From contig CAVSAU010000013.1 in assembly GCA_963726065.1 (NCBI GenBank), forward strand, positions 310,001-374,000: a DNA stretch of 64,000 nt, given 5' to 3'. Positions 61,145-64,000 of this stretch are shown here, piece after piece (position 1 is the stretch's first letter; each line of letters starts with the position of its first letter). This DNA comes from Neomesorhizobium sp963726065 (lineage in GTDB: Bacteria; Pseudomonadota; Alphaproteobacteria; Rhizobiales; Rhizobiaceae). The translations under genes and the position numbers were made by a program. A model generated the notes under the pieces. That model was not told the DNA's origin, ran no database searches, and saw only the letters and a list, made by a program, of their open reading frames with translations.

Positions 61145-61317
61145 TGTTTCCTCGAATCCGGGTCTTGTTGAGACCTCTTTAACCAAGACAGGCGAAACTT
61201 GAAACCATCTCCGGCTTCGCAATCCCATGTAACAAGCAGCGCGGCCGAAAACAAAGAAAAAGGGGCTTCGGGGGCCGGCCCACATGCGCGGCCCCGGGGT
61301 TGAGTAGAGGAACCAAA

Positions 61318-61882
61318 GTGTCTGGTTTTGTGTCGCTTTGCCGGACCGTGAGCGCAGCTGTGCTGGCCCTGGCGGTCGTTTCTACGGGCACATTCACAAG
61401 CTCGGTCGTCGCGGCGCCAGCTTCGACGGACGTCACACGCGGGCCGAGCGGACTGCCGTTGCCGCGATTCGTCAGCCTGAAATCCGCCAAGGTCAATTCG
61501 CGCATCGGACCGGGCGTGAATTATGCGGTCGACTGGATGTACATGAAGCCGGGCCTGCCGATGGAAATCATCCAGGAGTACGACAACTGGCGCCGCGTCC
61601 GCGATTTCGGATGGGGCGGAAGGCTGGATCAACCAATCGCTTCTCTCCGGGCGCAGGACCGGCATCGTCGCTCCCTGGCAAAAGGGCAAAAAGGCGCAGA
61701 TCGGGCTTATGGCCGAGCCAGGAAGCGGCGGCGGCACTGTCGCGACGATCGAGCCTGGCGTTGTGGGAACGATCAAGGTCTGCAACGGCGATTGGTGCGA
61801 AATGACCTTCAGCGGCCACACCGGCTGGATCAACCAGTCGCTGGTCTGGGGCGTCTATCCCGGCGAAGCCATCAAGGATTGA
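61318..61882 (+). CDS. Exported SH3-domain protein (frameshifted)
   Basis: About 187 residues after repair. GTG 61318 is chosen because AGAGGA lies a few bases upstream. A signal peptide (VSAAVLALAVVSTGTFTSSV) is followed by two SH3-like units, the first with KVNSRIGPGVNYAVDWMYMK, the second with VCNGDWCEMTFSGHTGWINQ. An extra T near 61606 breaks the frame between them. The likely role is peptidoglycan binding in the periplasm. Confidence 0.85.
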
Positions 61883-61899
61883 CGCTTCAGGCTGTAAGA

Positions 61900-62256
61900 T
61901 CAGCCTCTTCCGATGCGGCCGAGATGTGTGTCGCGGAAATCCGACGCATATTTGAGGCCGTAGCCCAGCGCCCGGTCGACGCCGATATGCGCCAGCCAGA
62001 TCAGCCCGATGCCGATCAGGATCGGTGTCGCTGAAAAATACCCGGTAATGATGATTGCCAGCGGCCAGACCATCAGATGGGCGGCGTTGTAGCAATAGGC
62101 GCCGATCCGGGGCCCGGCGAGGTAGCCGAGCATCGAAATATCCGGCACGAGAATGAGGGCCGCAAACAACAGCCACCCCTGCCCGACTGTCGCGTAAGCC
62201 ACGACCGCGGCCGCGAAAAGTGCGGCGCCTTCAATTTTCAACAGGATGACCGGCAT
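61900..62256 (-). CDS. DUF4260 membrane protein
   Basis: A 118-residue integral membrane protein of unknown function with about four hydrophobic helices. Family hallmarks are LVPDISMLGYLAGPRIGAYC and WLAHIGVDRALGYGLKYASD. It ends RDTHLGRIGRG. It follows irr by 24 bases on the same strand, so iron-related expression is possible. Confidence 0.87.
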   Translation of the reverse strand: MPVILLKIEGAALFAAAVVAYATVGQGWLLFAALILVPDISMLGYLAGPRIGAYCYNAAHLMVWPLAIIITGYFSATPILIGIGLIWLAHIGVDRALGYGLKYASDFRDTHLGRIGRG

Positions 62257-62280
62257 CAGGCGGATACCGGAGAGGAGCCG

Positions 62281-62706
62281 CTAGCGCTTCGGCCGCAGCC
62301 GAACGATGATGTCGACATTGGCGATCTCCATTCCCTCCGGCGGTTCGGGAAGGTTCATCACCTTGACCGGCCCGGCAGCGATGTCGAACACCTTGTTCTC
62401 GCCTTCGATGAAGAAATGGTGGTGATCGCTGGTGTTGGTGTCGAAATAGGTTTTCGACCCTTCGACTGCGAGAATGCGCAGCAGTCCGGCGTCGGTGAAC
62501 TGATGCAGCGCATTGTAAACGGTCGCCAGCGATACCGGGACGCCCGCAGCCAGGGCTTCTTCGTGCAATTCCTCAGCCGACAAATGACGATCGCCCTTGG
62601 CAAACAACAGATCCGCGAGCGCTACACGCTGACGCGTCGGGCGCAAACCCGCGTCGCGGACCCGCTTGTCCACGGCGATTTTGTCTTTTGAGTTGACCGA
62701 CACCAT
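62281..62706 (-). CDS. irr: Iron response regulator Irr (Fur family)
   Basis: Fur-family repressor/activator that controls heme and iron genes when iron is low in rhizobia and relatives. The winged helix is LRPTRQRVALADLLFAKGDR, then PVSLATVYNALHQFTDAGLL. The histidine-rich SDHHHFFIEGENKVFDI site binds heme or metal. ATG 62706 (MVSVNSKDK) is chosen, 141 residues; in-frame starts up to 62817 exist. The N-terminal heme motif of Bradyrhizobium Irr is not seen. It is divergent from fabA. Confidence 0.92.
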   Translation of the reverse strand: MVSVNSKDKIAVDKRVRDAGLRPTRQRVALADLLFAKGDRHLSAEELHEEALAAGVPVSLATVYNALHQFTDAGLLRILAVEGSKTYFDTNTSDHHHFFIEGENKVFDIAAGPVKVMNLPEPPEGMEIANVDIIVRLRPKR

Positions 62707-62818
62707 ATAGTTGGAGCTGTTCTTTCCCGAACCCTGCGCTGCGCCCCGCAGTATGCCAAACCGCTTGTTTCCCCTTCGACATATATTCGGTCGCCGTCCG
62801 GCGATCAATAGCGGCACA

Positions 62819-62845
62819 TTGACCGCAGCAAACGGGCGCTATAAG
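62819..62845 (+). promoter_or_regulatory. Candidate fabA promoter
   Basis: TTGACC (62819-62824) and TATAAG (62840-62845) are separated by 15 bases, one or two short of ideal. It would start about 95 bases upstream of fabA in the irr/fabA divergent region. Confidence 0.45.
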
Positions 62846-62945
62846 CGCAGACGGCGGTTTCCGGTGGGAAACAGACTGTGGTAGTGAACTAACGAACGAT
62901 AACAGGGTGCGGTCGACCGGCACCGACGGGACGGGAAAGATTCTT

Positions 62946-63461
62946 ATGGCGGAACAGAAGTCCAGCTACGGCTATGAAGACCTGCTTGCGTGCGGCCGTG
63001 GCGAGCTTTTCGGGCCTGGCAACGCGCAGTTGCCTGCCCCGCCCATGCTGATGTTCGACCGGATCACCGAAATCTCGGAGACCGGCGGCGAATTCGACAA
63101 GGGCTTCATTCGCGCCGAACTGGATATCAAGCCGGACCTGTGGTTCTTTCCCTGCCATTTCATCGGCAATCCGGTGATGCCAGGCTGCCTCGGCCTCGAC
63201 GCCATGTGGCAGATGACCGGTTTCTTCCTCGGCTGGCTGGGCGAGCCTGGCAAGGGCATGGCGCTGTCGACCGGCGAGGTCAAGTTCAAGGGCATGGTGA
63301 CGCCGAAGACCAAGAAAGTGGAATACGGCGTCGATTTCAAACGCGTGATGCGTGGCCGGCTGGTGCTAGGCATCGCGGATGGCTGGCTTAAGGCCGACGG
63401 CGAGACCATATACAAGGCCACCGACCTGCGGGTCGGCCTCGCCAAGCAGGAAGCAGCCTGA
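62946..63461 (+). CDS. fabA: 3-hydroxyacyl-ACP dehydratase/isomerase FabA
   Basis: Makes trans-2- and cis-3-decenoyl-ACP for unsaturated fatty acid synthesis. At 171 residues, the catalytic His is in WFFPCHFIGNPVMPGCLGLD (hot-dog fold signature) and the Asp in the second GLDAMWQMTGFFLG region. ATG 62946 (MAEQKSSYGYEDLL) is standard. fabB follows after 30 bases, forming the usual fabA-fabB operon. Confidence 0.97.
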   Translation: MAEQKSSYGYEDLLACGRGELFGPGNAQLPAPPMLMFDRITEISETGGEFDKGFIRAELDIKPDLWFFPCHFIGNPVMPGCLGLDAMWQMTGFFLGWLGEPGKGMALSTGEVKFKGMVTPKTKKVEYGVDFKRVMRGRLVLGIADGWLKADGETIYKATDLRVGLAKQEAA

Positions 63462-63491
63462 GCGCAGGCACGCAGCCACCAAGGAGCACTT

Positions 63492-64000
63492 ATGAGACGC
63501 GTCGTTGTCACGGGCCTGGGTATCGTATCGTCCATCGGAAACAATGCGGAGGAGGTGACCGCCTCGCTGCATGACGCCAAATCCGGCATCACGTTCTCCG
63601 ACCAATTCGCCGAACACGGCTTCCGTTGCCAGGTCTGGGGCGCCCCGACGCTCGACCCGACCGAACTGATCGATCGCCGCGCCGCCCGCTTCCTTTCCAA
63701 GGGTGCTGCGTGGAACCACGTCGCCATGGACCAGGCGATTGCCGATGCCGGGCTGATGGAAAGCGACATAACCAACGAGCGCACCGGCATCGTCATGGGC
63801 TCGGGCGGTCCCTCGACCAGGACTATCGTCGATGCCGCTGACATCACCCGCAAGAACACCAGCCCCAAGCGCATCGGACCATTCGCGGTGCCGAAGGCGA
63901 TGTCCTCGACCGCCTCGGCGACGCTGGCGACCTGGTTCAAGATCCACGGCGTCAACTACTCCATCTCGTCTGCCTGCTCGACCTCGGCGCATTGCATCGG
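63492..64000 (+). CDS. fabB: Beta-ketoacyl-ACP synthase I FabB (partial, runs off the window)
   Basis: The first 169 codons of the condensing enzyme that extends unsaturated acyl-ACP. The start MRRVVVTGLGIVSSIGNNAE has AAGGAG upstream. The nucleophilic cysteine is present near the window end in YSISSACSTSAHCIG. The two catalytic histidines lie beyond 64000. It is coupled to fabA. Confidence 0.95.
   Translation, partial: MRRVVVTGLGIVSSIGNNAEEVTASLHDAKSGITFSDQFAEHGFRCQVWGAPTLDPTELIDRRAARFLSKGAAWNHVAMDQAIADAGLMESDITNERTGIVMGSGGPSTRTIVDAADITRKNTSPKRIGPFAVPKAMSSTASATLATWFKIHGVNYSISSACSTSAHCI

Noticed and set aside
1..64000. CRISPR array, prophage or integrative element
   Set aside because: No regularly spaced repeats, integrase, transposase or phage structural genes were seen; att-like repeats flanking a block are also absent.
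1..64000. tRNA or rRNA genes
   Set aside because: No T-loop or cloverleaf pattern or rRNA core sequence was found by eye; the SRP RNA is the only structural RNA recognised apart from the riboswitch.

Overview
The window is a GC-rich piece of an alphaproteobacterial chromosome. Gene content and protein flavour fit the order Hyphomicrobiales, most likely a Mesorhizobium-like Phyllobacteriaceae. Supporting evidence is the block rpsT-dnaA-dnaN-recF, an Irr-type Fur regulator beside fabA-fabB, a Caulobacter-type Tad/Cpa pilus locus, YejABEF with two binding proteins, CycM-type cytochrome c, and dispersed palindromic repeats of the kind common in Mesorhizobium. It is ordinary core chromosome with small accessory insertions. 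I found no rRNA, tRNA, CRISPR array, integrase, transposase or prophage.

Layout: 0-2.6 kb arginine catabolism (ocd, rocF and a divergent Lrp regulator, all frameshifted here). 2.8-7 kb truA, an acetyltransferase, fmt, def and divergent rmuC. 7.2-8.7 kb small genes, including sugE behind a guanidine-II (mini-ykkC) riboswitch. 8.9-16.5 kb two luciferase-like oxidoreductases, a lytic transglycosylase, recR, a LysR regulator, a methyltransferase, nudC and a HIT protein. 16.5-19 kb the SRP RNA gene with its promoter, dnaX and ybaB. 19-24 kb an ArsR-controlled trio, a SleB-like lipoprotein, kdsB-pheA and a membrane cytochrome c. 24-32.7 kb a yejA1-yejA2-yejB-yejE-yejF peptide importer operon with a PIN-domain toxin-antitoxin pair inside it. 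32.8-36.7 kb ghrA, NlpC/P60 with MarR, and an M17 aminopeptidase. 36.8-48.7 kb the tad/cpa pilus locus on both strands around a flp pilin gene. 48.8-52.2 kb deoB, mutM, echA, rpsT. 52.2-57.1 kb a regulatory region with DnaA-box, CtrA-like and GANTC motifs, then dnaA, dnaN, recF. 57.1-60.1 kb four genes joined by 4-base overlaps (MoeB-like, GNAT, aconitase X large and small subunits). 60.1-64 kb a D-2-hydroxyacid dehydrogenase, an SH3 protein, DUF4260, irr, fabA and the start of fabB.

Two properties colour the whole annotation. First, thirteen otherwise normal genes, including essential dnaX, are broken by one-base shifts although their residues are conserved on both sides of each break. I read this as sequencing or assembly error, not decay. 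Second, at least four families of short palindromic repeats are scattered between genes. Several sit exactly at stop codons or supply the end of a coding sequence.

The best candidates for new biology are the toxin-antitoxin pair translationally wedged between the membrane and ATPase genes of an importer, the coupled MoeB-like/GNAT/aconitase X operon, the riboswitch-sugE unit, and the repeats that dock on stop codons.
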